Below, in pieces: positions 1 to 10,100 of a stretch of DNA of 64,000 bases; within the stretch, counting starts at the first letter, position 1, and every line of letters begins with the position of its first letter. The position numbers were made by a program, and so were the translations under genes. The stretch covers positions 152,001 to 216,000 of the forward strand of contig NZ_JAAVUS010000005.1 of the NCBI RefSeq assembly GCF_018449525.1, in the 5' to 3' direction. Below the pieces are notes generated by a model, which made no database searches, was not told where the DNA came from, and saw only the letters and a list, made by a program, of their open reading frames with translations. Source of the stretch: Bradyrhizobium sp. dw_78 (GTDB lineage Bacteria; Pseudomonadota; Alphaproteobacteria; Rhizobiales; Xanthobacteraceae).

Positions 1-1011
1 AACGAGGACTTTGCGCTCTCGGTCGGCCGCTTCGACAACCCGTTCTGGTCGCCGACTGATCTGGTCTGGTACAAGGAGCTCGGCTTCGACGGCTTCGCCG
101 TACAGGCCAAGCGCGAGATGTTCGAAGGCTTCACGCCCTTCGCTGTCGGCGGTGCATTCCCGATCTACAACACCGACTTGAATGCCGGTATCAATCTCGG
201 ATCCGCCGGCGCTTCCCCGACCGATCCGACCACGGGCGCACCGACGAAATTCGAAAGCAACGACAAGTGGCTGTTCGGCGGCCAGGCCGGCTTCGGCTAC
301 AAGATCAATCCGGAATATGCCGTCCGCTTTGCGGTGGCCTATTACGACTTCGACAACGTCCAGGGTCACCTCTCCGATCCCTGTACGGTCTCCAGTGCGT
401 CCGATGTCTGCGACACCGATCTGAATCGCCCGCTGTTCTCGCAGAAGGGCAACACCTACATGACGCTGCGCAATATCATCCCGGATCCGGTCGGTAACAA
501 CAACGGCGCGATCCAGTATCAGTATTTCGGCCTGGCCAGCCAATATCGTCCGCTGGTCGTCAGCGGCCAGGTCGATCTCAGCCAGTTCCAGCCCGCCCAT
601 ATCGTGTTCGACGGCGACTATGTCGTGAACACCGCGTTCGACCGCAATCTCATGATCCAGACCGCGGTCAACAACAAAGGGCCGAGCGTGGATGGCAGCC
701 CGAGCGTCTTCAACGGCGGCAATCAAGGCTGGCTGGGACGTGTCACCGTCGGCAATACGGAGATCAAGCACCTCGGCGACTGGAACGTGCATGTCGGTTA
801 CAAATATCTGGAATCGGATGCCACCATCGATGCCTTCGTCGACTCCGATTTCGGCCTCGGCGGCACCAACCTCAAGGGCTACTTCCTCGGCGGCAATTAC
901 GGCCTCAGCGACAATGTCTGGATGACGGCGCGCTGGATGAGCGCCACCAACGTCGCCGGCTCGCCTTACGCCGTCGACGTCCTGCAAGTCGACCTCAACG
1001 CGAAGTTCTGA
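1..1011 (+). CDS. Putative outer-membrane porin (Porin_5 family), 5' end cut by the window
   Basis: The reading frame is open from base 1 and ends with TGA at 1009-1011, giving 336 visible residues; the start codon and signal peptide lie outside the window. The protein is rich in alternating aromatic/polar strands with Gly/Asn/Asp-rich turns and ends in Phe (..NAKF), typical of an outer-membrane beta-barrel. An early segment (SVGRFDNPFWSPTDLVWY) resembles what I know of Porin_5 proteins. A loop near residue 130 carries two Cys that could form a disulfide. It is followed 2 bp later by a periplasmic coiled-coil gene, so it probably belongs to the adhesin cluster. Family call is from memory of the pattern; the pore substrate cannot be inferred. 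Confidence 0.72.
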   Translation, partial: NEDFALSVGRFDNPFWSPTDLVWYKELGFDGFAVQAKREMFEGFTPFAVGGAFPIYNTDLNAGINLGSAGASPTDPTTGAPTKFESNDKWLFGGQAGFGYKINPEYAVRFAVAYYDFDNVQGHLSDPCTVSSASDVCDTDLNRPLFSQKGNTYMTLRNIIPDPVGNNNGAIQYQYFGLASQYRPLVVSGQVDLSQFQPAHIVFDGDYVVNTAFDRNLMIQTAVNNKGPSVDGSPSVFNGGNQGWLGRVTVGNTEIKHLGDWNVHVGYKYLESDATIDAFVDSDFGLGGTNLKGYFLGGNYGLSDNVWMTARWMSATNVAGSPYAVDVLQVDLNAKF

Positions 1012-1013
1012 TC

Positions 1014-1616
1014 ATGAAAACGCGCATCATCAGCCTTGCGGCGCTTCTCTCGGTATCGGCAGTAACCTTGTCGAGCGGGGCCTATGCCGATACCGAAACC
1101 GATCGCCTGCGCGAGGCCTTGCGCAGCGCGACCGCGCAAACACGCCAACTGGAAGACCAGCGCACCGCGCTGCAGGCCCGCGTCGCCGATAGCGATCGCG
1201 AGAAAGCCGCAGCCAAGGCCCAGGTCGATGCCGCCAAGGCGGAGGTGCGAGACGTCCAAAAGCAGCATCGCGAGGCGATCGAGGAGTTCAACAAGCGCCT
1301 CGCCGAGCGCGACGAGACGCTCGAGAAATGGAAGGCTGCCTATGAGGAGGCCGCCACCGTGGCGCGAGCCAAGGATGCGGAGCGCGCCAAGTTCGAAGGC
1401 GAGGCGAATGCCTACAAGGCCAGCGCCAAGAGCTGCGTCGATAAAAACGGCAAGATGTTCAAGGCCGGTAACGAGCTTCTGCACGAATACAAGGCGGTCA
1501 CCATCGGTGACACCATCGTCGCGCGGGAGCCGGTGCTTGGGCTGCGCCGCGTTGAAATTCAGAACCAGATCCAGACCACCAACGACAAGTTCCTCGACCA
1601 GAAGGCATCACCATGA
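1014..1616 (+). CDS. Periplasmic coiled-coil protein of unknown function
   Basis: 200 residues. A clear Sec signal peptide (MKTRIISLAALLSVSAV..GAYA, cleavage near residue 26) is followed by about 110 residues of uninterrupted charged heptad-like sequence rich in Ala, Arg, Glu, Gln and Lys, predicted as coiled coil, and then a short C-terminal domain with one Cys (KSCVDKNGKMF). It begins 2 bp after the porin stop and overlaps the prolyl isomerase gene by 4 bp (ATGA), so translation is coupled. No enzymatic motif is seen. By context it could be a periplasmic tether or chaperone for export of the giant haemagglutinin-like protein; that role is inference. Confidence 0.75.
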   Translation: MKTRIISLAALLSVSAVTLSSGAYADTETDRLREALRSATAQTRQLEDQRTALQARVADSDREKAAAKAQVDAAKAEVRDVQKQHREAIEEFNKRLAERDETLEKWKAAYEEAATVARAKDAERAKFEGEANAYKASAKSCVDKNGKMFKAGNELLHEYKAVTIGDTIVAREPVLGLRRVEIQNQIQTTNDKFLDQKASP

Positions 1617-2659
1617 GCAACGCGATCATCTTCAGAGCCAGAACGCCGGCTTCCATCGCGGCTGTCGCCGCAGTCCTCATCTGCGCGCCGGTTCAAGGTT
1701 TTGCCCAGACAGCGCCAACGGCGCCGCGCCCGGTGCAGGCGTCCGCCAGGCCGAAGCCCGCGCCACAGGCGCCTTTGGCTCAGGCGGGGGTCCAGCCGGC
1801 CACGCAAGGAGCGGCAATCGGCAAGGCATCCGGCAGCGACGATATCGTCGCGCGGGTTGGTGACGCCAATGTGTCGGCGGATGAGATCCGCGGTTATGTC
1901 GCTGCCCTCGGACCGCGCGAGCAGGGGGCGTTAGCGCAGGATCCGGCGCTGCTCAGCCAGGCGGTGCGGATGATGCTGGCCAATCGTCTGGTGCTGCAGG
2001 AGGTGGTCGCCAAGAAATGGGATCAGCAGCCGAATGTGGCGGCGCAACTCGACCGCATCCGCGAAAACGCTCTCGTGGAATTATATCTGCAGACCGCCTC
2101 ACAGCCGCCGGCAAATTACCCATCCGATGACGAACTGCAGAAAGTCTACGATGCCAACCGCACTGCATTGTTGATGCCGCGCCAGTTCCAGCTTTCGCAG
2201 ATCTTCGTCGCATCGCCGAAAGATGCGGATAAGGCCACTGAGGACAACGCCAAGAAAGCCGTCGACGATATTGCTCGTAAATTAAAGACGCCCGGCGCGG
2301 ACTTTGCCGCCCTTGCCAACGAGAACGATGCCAAGAATGGCGGCGATCTCGGCTGGGTCGCAGAGCCCCAAATCCGTCCGGAAATCCGCACCCAGGTCAT
2401 GGGGCTGGCCAAGAACGCCGTGTCCGAGCCGATCCGGCTCGACGACGGCTGGCATATTCTCAAGCTGGTCGACACCAAGGCGTCCTACACCCGCACGCTG
2501 CCGGAGGTGCGCGAGCAACTGGTGCAGCAGATGCGGGTCGAGCGCGCCAAGATGTTGCGGCAGGCCTATCTCGGTGAACTGATCAAGCGCAATCCGCCGG
2601 TGCTCAACGAGATCGCGTTGTCGAAAGTGCTCAGCGAGCAACCCCGGACCACAAGGTAG
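1613..2659 (+). CDS. Periplasmic peptidyl-prolyl isomerase, SurA/PrsA (parvulin) type
   Basis: 348 residues. An N-terminal signal segment (to about residue 32, ending FAQ) is followed by a Pro/Ala/Gln-rich linker, a helical SurA-like N-terminal domain (about 80-180) and a PpiC/rotamase domain (about 185-295). Recognisable parvulin pieces are RQFQLSQIFVA, NGGDLGWV and PIRLDDGWHILKLVD. A C-terminal helix follows. Such proteins help outer-membrane and secreted proteins fold in the periplasm. The start overlaps the upstream stop (ATGA), and YbjN-like genes follow. Its place beside a porin and a 4262-residue exoprotein suggests a dedicated chaperone for them, which is inference from context. Confidence 0.85.
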   Translation: MSNAIIFRARTPASIAAVAAVLICAPVQGFAQTAPTAPRPVQASARPKPAPQAPLAQAGVQPATQGAAIGKASGSDDIVARVGDANVSADEIRGYVAALGPREQGALAQDPALLSQAVRMMLANRLVLQEVVAKKWDQQPNVAAQLDRIRENALVELYLQTASQPPANYPSDDELQKVYDANRTALLMPRQFQLSQIFVASPKDADKATEDNAKKAVDDIARKLKTPGADFAALANENDAKNGGDLGWVAEPQIRPEIRTQVMGLAKNAVSEPIRLDDGWHILKLVDTKASYTRTLPEVREQLVQQMRVERAKMLRQAYLGELIKRNPPVLNEIALSKVLSEQPRTTR

Positions 2660-2666
2660 TCGTTCC

Positions 2667-3527
2667 ATGTCGACTTCGCCGTCGATCTCGACGCCGCAAT
2701 CCATACCGATCCTGACCGGCGAGCGGCTGCGTGCCGGGCTGGAAGCGTGTGGCTATCGCTGCGACACCGCCTTGCTCCCGGGCAGCCGTTCGCTGTCGCC
2801 CGGCTGCACGATGTCGCTGCAGTTCGGCGACCGCATCGCGACGGATGCTGACGGCGTGACCTGTCTGACGGTCCGGTGCAGCCTCCAGATCAACGGCAGC
2901 AGCGAGCACGTCAGCGGCGTGACGCGCTGGCAGGTCCGGAAGCTTATTCATGTGCCGGGCAGAGCGGAGAAGCTTTGCTTTGCGATCGAGGCCGACCTGA
3001 TCCTCGGACGTGATATCGGTCTTGCCGACATCCTGGCCAGCGGCGGCGACGTCTACCGCCATCTTCATATGCTGATCGGCGATGCCAGCGCGACGCTGCG
3101 GGATCGGTCGGCTGAGAACAGGCGCCGCGGTGAAGCCGGGGCTGTTGTTTCGGCCCCGGTCGTGCGTATCGAGGCGAAGTTCTTTGGCGATCTCGCCGCC
3201 GGCCGCAGCGGTCTTGTTGCGGGTGGGGCAGGGGACCGCAGCCATTCCGCCGAGGTGGCGGCGCGTCATCTTCAGTTCACCCGTGTAGCCTGCGACTGGC
3301 TCAAGGATGACATCCTGCCGGATCTGGCGAGCGCAATTCGCCGGATGGTGCTGCAGGTACAGACAACGGTCCGGTATCGCTCGCCGCCCACCAACGCTGC
3401 CACGGAGCTGCAATCCGAGGCCCGGTCGCAATCAGAGTCCTGGCCACACGATCCGTCACGCCAAAGCGAAGCGTCCCAACGCGCCGAAAGTGCGGCCGCT
3501 ACGCTCGTGCCGGAGCAGATTCAATAG
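2667..3527 (+). CDS. YbjN-like protein with a long disordered C-terminal tail
   Basis: 286 residues, no signal peptide or membrane segment, so probably cytoplasmic. Residues 15-130 follow the pattern of the next gene product: a first helix (LTGERLRAGLEACGYRC), then beta strands, then VTRWQVRKLIH matching the neighbour's [11 protein letters not shown], then a terminal helix. YbjN domains have this layout. Residues from about 140 are of unclear fold, and the last 60 or so are Ser/Gln/Glu-rich and look disordered. It starts 7 bp after the isomerase stop. The similarity is weak in places and the family call rests on gene adjacency plus the shared R-W/N-W segment. Function unknown. Confidence 0.5.
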   Translation: MSTSPSISTPQSIPILTGERLRAGLEACGYRCDTALLPGSRSLSPGCTMSLQFGDRIATDADGVTCLTVRCSLQINGSSEHVSGVTRWQVRKLIHVPGRAEKLCFAIEADLILGRDIGLADILASGGDVYRHLHMLIGDASATLRDRSAENRRRGEAGAVVSAPVVRIEAKFFGDLAAGRSGLVAGGAGDRSHSAEVAARHLQFTRVACDWLKDDILPDLASAIRRMVLQVQTTVRYRSPPTNAATELQSEARSQSESWPHDPSRQSEASQRAESAAATLVPEQIQ

Positions 3528-3589
3528 TCATGATCCAGATCATCACCCATTCACCCTTCATCGCCGATTACTCTCTTACGGAGCCCGTC

Positions 3590-4123
3590 ATGTCCGAAAC
3601 CACCATCACCCATCTCACCCTCGGCAGCCTGCGCGATGTGCTTCAACAGGCCGGCTACCGGGTCGAGACGGTGACCGATCCGGTTGCCAACAGCGTGTAT
3701 CTGCGTTCGGCCACCGCGGGGCTTTCCTTCGACATCCGCCCCGGCAACCGGCTCGCGGGCGCCGCTGAAAATTTCGTCGACATCGCTTTTGTCGGCGTGC
3801 TGCAGGTGCAGGGCGAGTTGCCGCTCGAGCTGGTCAACCGGTGGAATGCGACCCGGCGTTTTGCGCGATTGCAGCTCAGCCAGCCATTCTTGGTGCTTTC
3901 GCTCGATATCTCTGTCGCGGGCGGCGTGCTGCCCGCTTACCTGCGTGGCCAAATCGAAATCTGGGATCACCTCATCCAGCAATTGATCGCCTATCTGCGC
4001 GAGGAAACGCCCAAACTGGCTTCGGCGAAGGCAGCCAATTCCGGCACTGCGTTGAACGGTCAGCAACCGCTCCCGTTGGGACACGACCAGGCGCCTGCGA
4101 CCGCACCGGTGGACGCGGCGTAA
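3590..4123 (+). CDS. YbjN domain protein
   Basis: 177 residues from ATG 3590, chosen because GGAG lies 8 bases upstream; an in-frame ATG at 3530 would add 20 residues but has no ribosome-binding site. The body fits the YbjN family: a first helix ([14 protein letters not shown]), central strands ([12 protein letters not shown]), then [25 protein letters not shown] and a C-terminal helix ending in LIAYLREE. YbjN proteins are small, mostly cytoplasmic, and known by structure to resemble secretion-chaperone folds. It sits directly before the giant haemagglutinin-like gene with a 67 bp gap. A chaperone role for that exoprotein is a hypothesis only. Confidence 0.7.
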   Translation: MSETTITHLTLGSLRDVLQQAGYRVETVTDPVANSVYLRSATAGLSFDIRPGNRLAGAAENFVDIAFVGVLQVQGELPLELVNRWNATRRFARLQLSQPFLVLSLDISVAGGVLPAYLRGQIEIWDHLIQQLIAYLREETPKLASAKAANSGTALNGQQPLPLGHDQAPATAPVDAA

Positions 4124-4190
4124 GCGCCCCGTTCGATTTCGCCGCGATCACGCCCGTCCGTCAAGCCGCCCCATCCGAAAGAGACCTGCC

Positions 4191-7100
4191 ATGTCCGCCG
4201 CATCCACCAAAACTTGCCGCTCGCGTCGGTCCCGCCAACATCGACGCGAGCAGCCGTCGCGAAGCGCGCCGATCCTGTCGCGGCGCATGACGCGTCAGAT
4301 GCTGCTGGCAGGCGCGAGCGTCCTGGCGCTGGTGCTGGGTTCGCCGAGTGCGCATGCGGTCACGGTAGGCGCCAGCGGAGGAGGAGCGGGCACCTCCGCG
4401 ACCTCGGCCGCGGCCTATGCGGCTCAATTGGCCCAGCAGCAGGCACAACAGGCGGCGCAGAATGCTGCGCAGGCGATGTCGCGTGTCACCCACGCGTTGC
4501 AGTCGTTGCAGTCAGTACAGGCCGCTGCTCGCGCGGCGGCGGCCGCCGCATCGACCACCGTCACCGACGGGCTGTCGGCGGGAGGCTTGGTGGTCGATCC
4601 GCGGATCGCGGCGGGCACCGCCAATTTGTGGGTCAACGCCAACGCGCCGACCCAGTCGACCAGCAATGGCCAGACCACGGTTACCGTGGAGCAGACCGCG
4701 CAGCGCGCGATCATGACTTGGCAGCAGTACAATATCGGCAAGAACACCACGCTCTATTATGACCAGACCGGCGGCAACTCGGCCAACGGCAATAGCTGGG
4801 TGGCGCTGAACCGTATCGACGCCACGGGATCGCCGAGCCAGATTCTGGGCTCGATCAAGGCCGACGGCACGGTGTTGATCATAAACCCCAACGGCATCAT
4901 TTTCAGCGGCACAAGCCAGATCAACGTGCATTCGCTGATCGCCTCGTCGATGGACATCAACAGTTTCGCCGGCAACGGGGCCGGCAATGCCGGCGTTTTC
5001 AATTCGGGCGGCAGCTACACGTCATTCTCCGTGAATGGTGCCAACTTCATGGCGCCGTCGAACGAAGACGGCGGTAACACCGCGTTCCTGAACAGCGGTC
5101 TGTATACCAACGGCCTTGGCGGCAATGCGGGGGGCACGCTGGTGTTCTCCGCGGGCAGCGGTGCTGGCACAAATGTCGGCGTCCAGGTTCTACCCGGCGC
5201 GTCGATCTCAACCAATATCAGCGGCTTCGACAATGGCGGCCTGGTGGCGTTGATCGGGCCACAGGTGAACAATGCTGGCAGCATCGAGACCGCGGCCGGA
5301 CAGATCGTGTTGGCGGCGGGCAACAATGTCCTCCTGACGGCACCGGCGTCAGGTTCGACGCAGACCAGCTTTACCGTCACCAACGCGCTGCTCGGCCAGG
5401 GCCTGGTTTATCAGCCGCCGTCGGTGCCGGGCGGTGCGCTCGCCGTCAACGATGTGACCGGGATTTTGACTTCGACGCGCGGCAATATCACCCTGGTCGG
5501 CGATAGCGTCGAACAACTCGGCTATGCGGAGGCGACCACCAGCATCACCCGCGCCGGCTCCATCACCATCACGGCCACCGGTGCGGCTGGTTCCGGCCTT
5601 GGCAACACGATCTTCGGATCGAACAGCGTCACGACGATTTTGCCGGACGAGAATGGAGAGACCATTCTCTCGGATGCCGCCTCGCTCGCCGCCTTCGTGG
5701 CGCCGCATATCGATATCGCGACCACCAATCTCGATATGCAGCCGAATTCTTTGATCCTGGCGCCGAGCGCCAACATGACGGTGACGTCGGCGCCGATCGT
5801 AAGCAACGGCACCACGCAGCCGCCGCTCGGCCGGGTGTTGCTCGAAGGGGGCAGTGAGATCAACCTCGCCGGGCTGACCGGCGTCATCCGCTCCGTCAGC
5901 GACACATTATTTACGTTCAAGGTGACGGCCAATGACGTCGCCGATAGTCCGCTGGCGCAGAGCCTGATCGGCCAGACCGTGACTATCGATCTCGGCCTGA
6001 CCGGCACCCGCGCCGACGGTCTGACCTGGGTCGGCTCGCCGCTGTTTGCGTCCTCGGGCGCCGGCTACCTCGCCAATATCGCCCAGAACATCGATCAGCT
6101 CCTGACCAAGGGCGGCTCGTTGTCGATCGGCGGCGGGTCCGGCGCAGCCTTCACCGATGCGCTGACGGCGTCAGGATCGGTGATCAACGTCTCCGGCGGC
6201 TGGATCCAGTACACCGGCAGCACCATTAGCACGACGCGGCTGGTGGGCTCGGACGGACGGCTCTACGACATCGGCAGCGCCAATCCGTTCATCGGCAACG
6301 AGATTGCCAATGGATTCGTGGTCGATCATCCGCACTGGGACGTTACTGAAGTTTACAACAATTCGATCGGCGGCAAGGGCTACTACAAGCCGGGCTATAT
6401 CGACGGCGTCAGTGCCGGCGGCCTGAGCGTGAGCGCGGTCAACCCGGTGCTGGAAGGCGACATCGTCGGCGATATCGTCACCGGCCTGCATCAGCTCGAA
6501 CTCGGCCAAGCCGGCACCGGTACCAACGGAGCCCAGGCGACACCCGATCAGTTGCCAAGTGGCGCGTCGCTTACCATCAATCTCAAGGCGACCGATAGCA
6601 CTAGCAATCCCGATGCTGTCGTACTCGCGGGCACGACGTCCGACGTGCTCGGATCGAATTTTACGTTGAGATCGACACTGTCACTGCCGGCCACGGTCGA
6701 TAGCTTGCCGACGATCACCTATTCGACCGATGCGTTGTCGACGATGGGGCTCGGCTCGATAACGATCACGGGTGCCTCCGACCTCTCAATGAACCAGGGC
6801 GCCAGCCTGTCGGTATTATCAGGCGGCAGCATCAAGCTCGGCGGCGCCACCGCCATCGACGGCACGCTCACCGCTCACGCCGGCAGCATCGCCATCACCG
6901 GCTTCGTTCCCTCCAGCAGCACGGCGCTGCCGGTCAATGCCACGCCGCTGACTATCGGTCCCGATGCGCTGATTGATGTTAGCGGATTGTGGGTCAACGA
7001 TTCCGGTTTCAACGGCGCCGCGTTCCAGGGAGCGGCCTACATCAACGGCGGCTCGGTCTCGCTCACCACCGATGTGCTGAGCAAGAACGCCCAGCTTGAT

Positions 7101-10100
7101 ACCGCGACCCATGTGACTGCGGACGATGCGACCCAGTCGATCGTACTCGCGTCAGGCAGCATCTTCGACGTCTCCAGCGGCGGCTATGTCGGAACCAACG
7201 GCAGGCTGGCGCTGGGCACTGACGGCCTTCCGAAAGGTAACGGCGGCAATGTCTCGCTCGTCACCTATGCGGGATCGTGGCAGAACAACCAGGTGGCTTC
7301 CGGAACCTTTGCCTTTGGCAGCAATTCCTATGCCCCGACGGCAGCCAACACGGCCACGGTGACGATCGACGGCACCATCTATGCCGGAGGTCTGTCGAGC
7401 GGTGGCACCTTCACGCTGCAGGCGCCCGGCATCACCATCGACGGCAATGCTACGAATGTCACTTCCATCATCTCCGGCGCGCAAGCCGGCACCGTGGTGC
7501 TGCCGGCGTCGTTCTTCGCCAGCAACGGCTTCTCCAATTATAGTCTGACCAGCACCTATGGCAGTGTCACCGTCACATCAGGCACCACTATTGCGCTACG
7601 GCAGAACAACTATCTGCTGTCCGGCGCCACGGCGCTGCCGGCGACGGGCGCTTCAGTACGCGACTTCGCCAGCTTCGGCCTCGCGCCGGACGGCGAGCGC
7701 CACCCGGTTAACCTGACGCTCACCGAGAATCCGTATATTTATAGTGCGGCTGCGGACGCCAGCACCAGTGCCGGCATCCTGATCGACAGCGGCGCCAGCA
7801 TCGTTGCCGATCCGCAGGCTGCGATCACGCTCACCGCGGGCGGACCGGTGACCGTGCTCGGTAGCATCATCGCGCCGGCAGGCAGCATTACGCTGATCAA
7901 CGACGAAACCTTGACACAAGGCGGCTCGCTGGCCGCGCAGGATGTCTGGATCGGCGCCAATGCCGTGCTCGATGTCTCGGGCGTGTTAGTGCCAAACCCC
8001 AAGGTAACCACCTATGCCACCGGAACGGCGCTTGATGCGGGCTCGATTATAATCGCCAGCGACGGTGCCATCGTCGCGCTGGCGGGGTCACGATTCAACC
8101 TTGAAGGGACGAGCGCAACTGTCGAGGCGCCAGGAGCCGGCGGGCTGGGTGAACCGCGCACTGTTCTGCAAAGCGTGTGGAGCAACGGCGGAACGCTGAC
8201 ACTCTACAGCAGCGCCCAGGCGGCGAACGTGGCCAATGGCCGGTATGACAGCCTGTATTTTGCTGGAACGATCAACGCGGCGGGTGGTGCGCCGCAGGCA
8301 TCGGGAGGAACGCTCAACATCGGCGCTATCGTTAACGTCGACAACGTCATCGACATCGCCGGCTATGGCAACATCGTCATCGCACAGAGTGGCGATATGA
8401 GTGCGGCCTTTAGCGGCGCCAACGCACCGGGGACGCCAGCGCAACTCGCTGCATTGTTGCCGAACACCGGCAGCGTCGCCTTCATCACCGCGGATACCAT
8501 CAACACCATCCACAGCGGGCTTGACTCAGTGTCACTTAGCAGCCCGATCACGTTCAGCGGCAGCGTCAACCTCAATCTCCCCGGCGCGCTTGATCTGAAC
8601 GGCAGTATCACGCTGGCGCCGGCGGGTATTACGCCATTGTCCCCATTGTCAGCCTACGCTTCGACCGCCACGGGCTCTGGCATCAACACCATTAGAACCA
8701 ACGGCGTCGGTGTGAGTGTAAATCTCGATGCCGGTTACATCCGCTTCCTGAGCGGGACCGTGACAGCCCCGACATTGGCCGACGGCACGCTGACGCTGAA
8801 CGCCAGCGCGCAGATTGATCTCGCCGGGGTCGCCAGCGTGTCCAATGCCGGCCAGGTGAACCTCGTTAGCGACGGCGACATCCGTTTCCTGCCGACCACC
8901 GATCCTGATATCAGCGCCTATCTGGCCACTATCCGCCTGGTCAGCGGCAGCGCCCTGACCAGTAATGGCAATGGAGGTCTGTCATCGCCGGGGGCGCTGC
9001 TGGTCGCGGACAATCTGACGCTGACGGCGCGCGAGATCTATCCCGCCACCGACACCGCCTTCCTGCTGATGTCGCTCGGGCTCGCTCCCGGCACGGCAAC
9101 GGGTACCCACAACACCATTGTCTTCGCCTCCAACGGCGCGACGCCTTATGCGCCTCTATCGGCAAACGGCGCCATCCTTGTCGATGCGAAGAATATTGTT
9201 CAAGGCGGTGCGCTCTACGCGCCACTCGGCACCATCCAGCTTGGCTATGGTCAGGGCCAGACTCTGCCGGCGATCTTTCTCGGCAGCGCCGCCGACACCG
9301 GCACCAATCCCTACGATCCGGTCGGCAACGTGGGTCTTGGTGCGTTCAACCCGATTCTTGCATCGCTCGCGACAACAGTAGGCGCCAACCGCACCGTCGC
9401 CACCCAAAGCGTCACCTTAACACCGGACAGTGTGACCTCGGTGTCCGCCGCCGGGCTCAGCATTCCCTACGGCACCACCGTCGACGGCACCAACTGGAGC
9501 GATGGCGGGCTGGTTCTCAATGGCCCGCCCGCCAAGCTGATCGTGCTCGGCGGCGCCAACGTCAACACCCAGTCAGGCGCGGTGATCGACGAGCGCGGCG
9601 GCGGCGATGTCTATGCCACCGAGTTTGTCCCTGGCACCGGCGGCAGCCGCAACGTGCTGACCACACCCAATACCTATGCGCTGGTACCGAGTTACGAGGC
9701 GACGGTCGCAGCCTACGATCCGAGCTTCGGCAATACCGTCGCGCCGGGCATGTCGGTCACGCTTCCCGGCGGCAACGGCATCGCCGCCGGCACCTACACC
9801 CTGTTGCCTGCGATGTATGCGACATTGCCCGGGGCTTATCGCGTGGTAGTGACCTCCACCAATGCGGGCACCATGCCCGTCAACACCGTCGGTCCCGACG
9901 GGACCATCAACATGACCGGCGTGCTCGGCAATGCGATCGACGGCAGCCGGTCCTCGCAGACCGCATTGTTGCAGATTCAATCCAATGCGACCTGGACAAA
10001 ATACACCGAGATCGACATCGCCTCGGGCAACAGCTATTTCGCCAACCTCGCTACCGCCAACGGCACAGCAACGCCGCGGCTCGCCGCCGACGCCGGCCAA

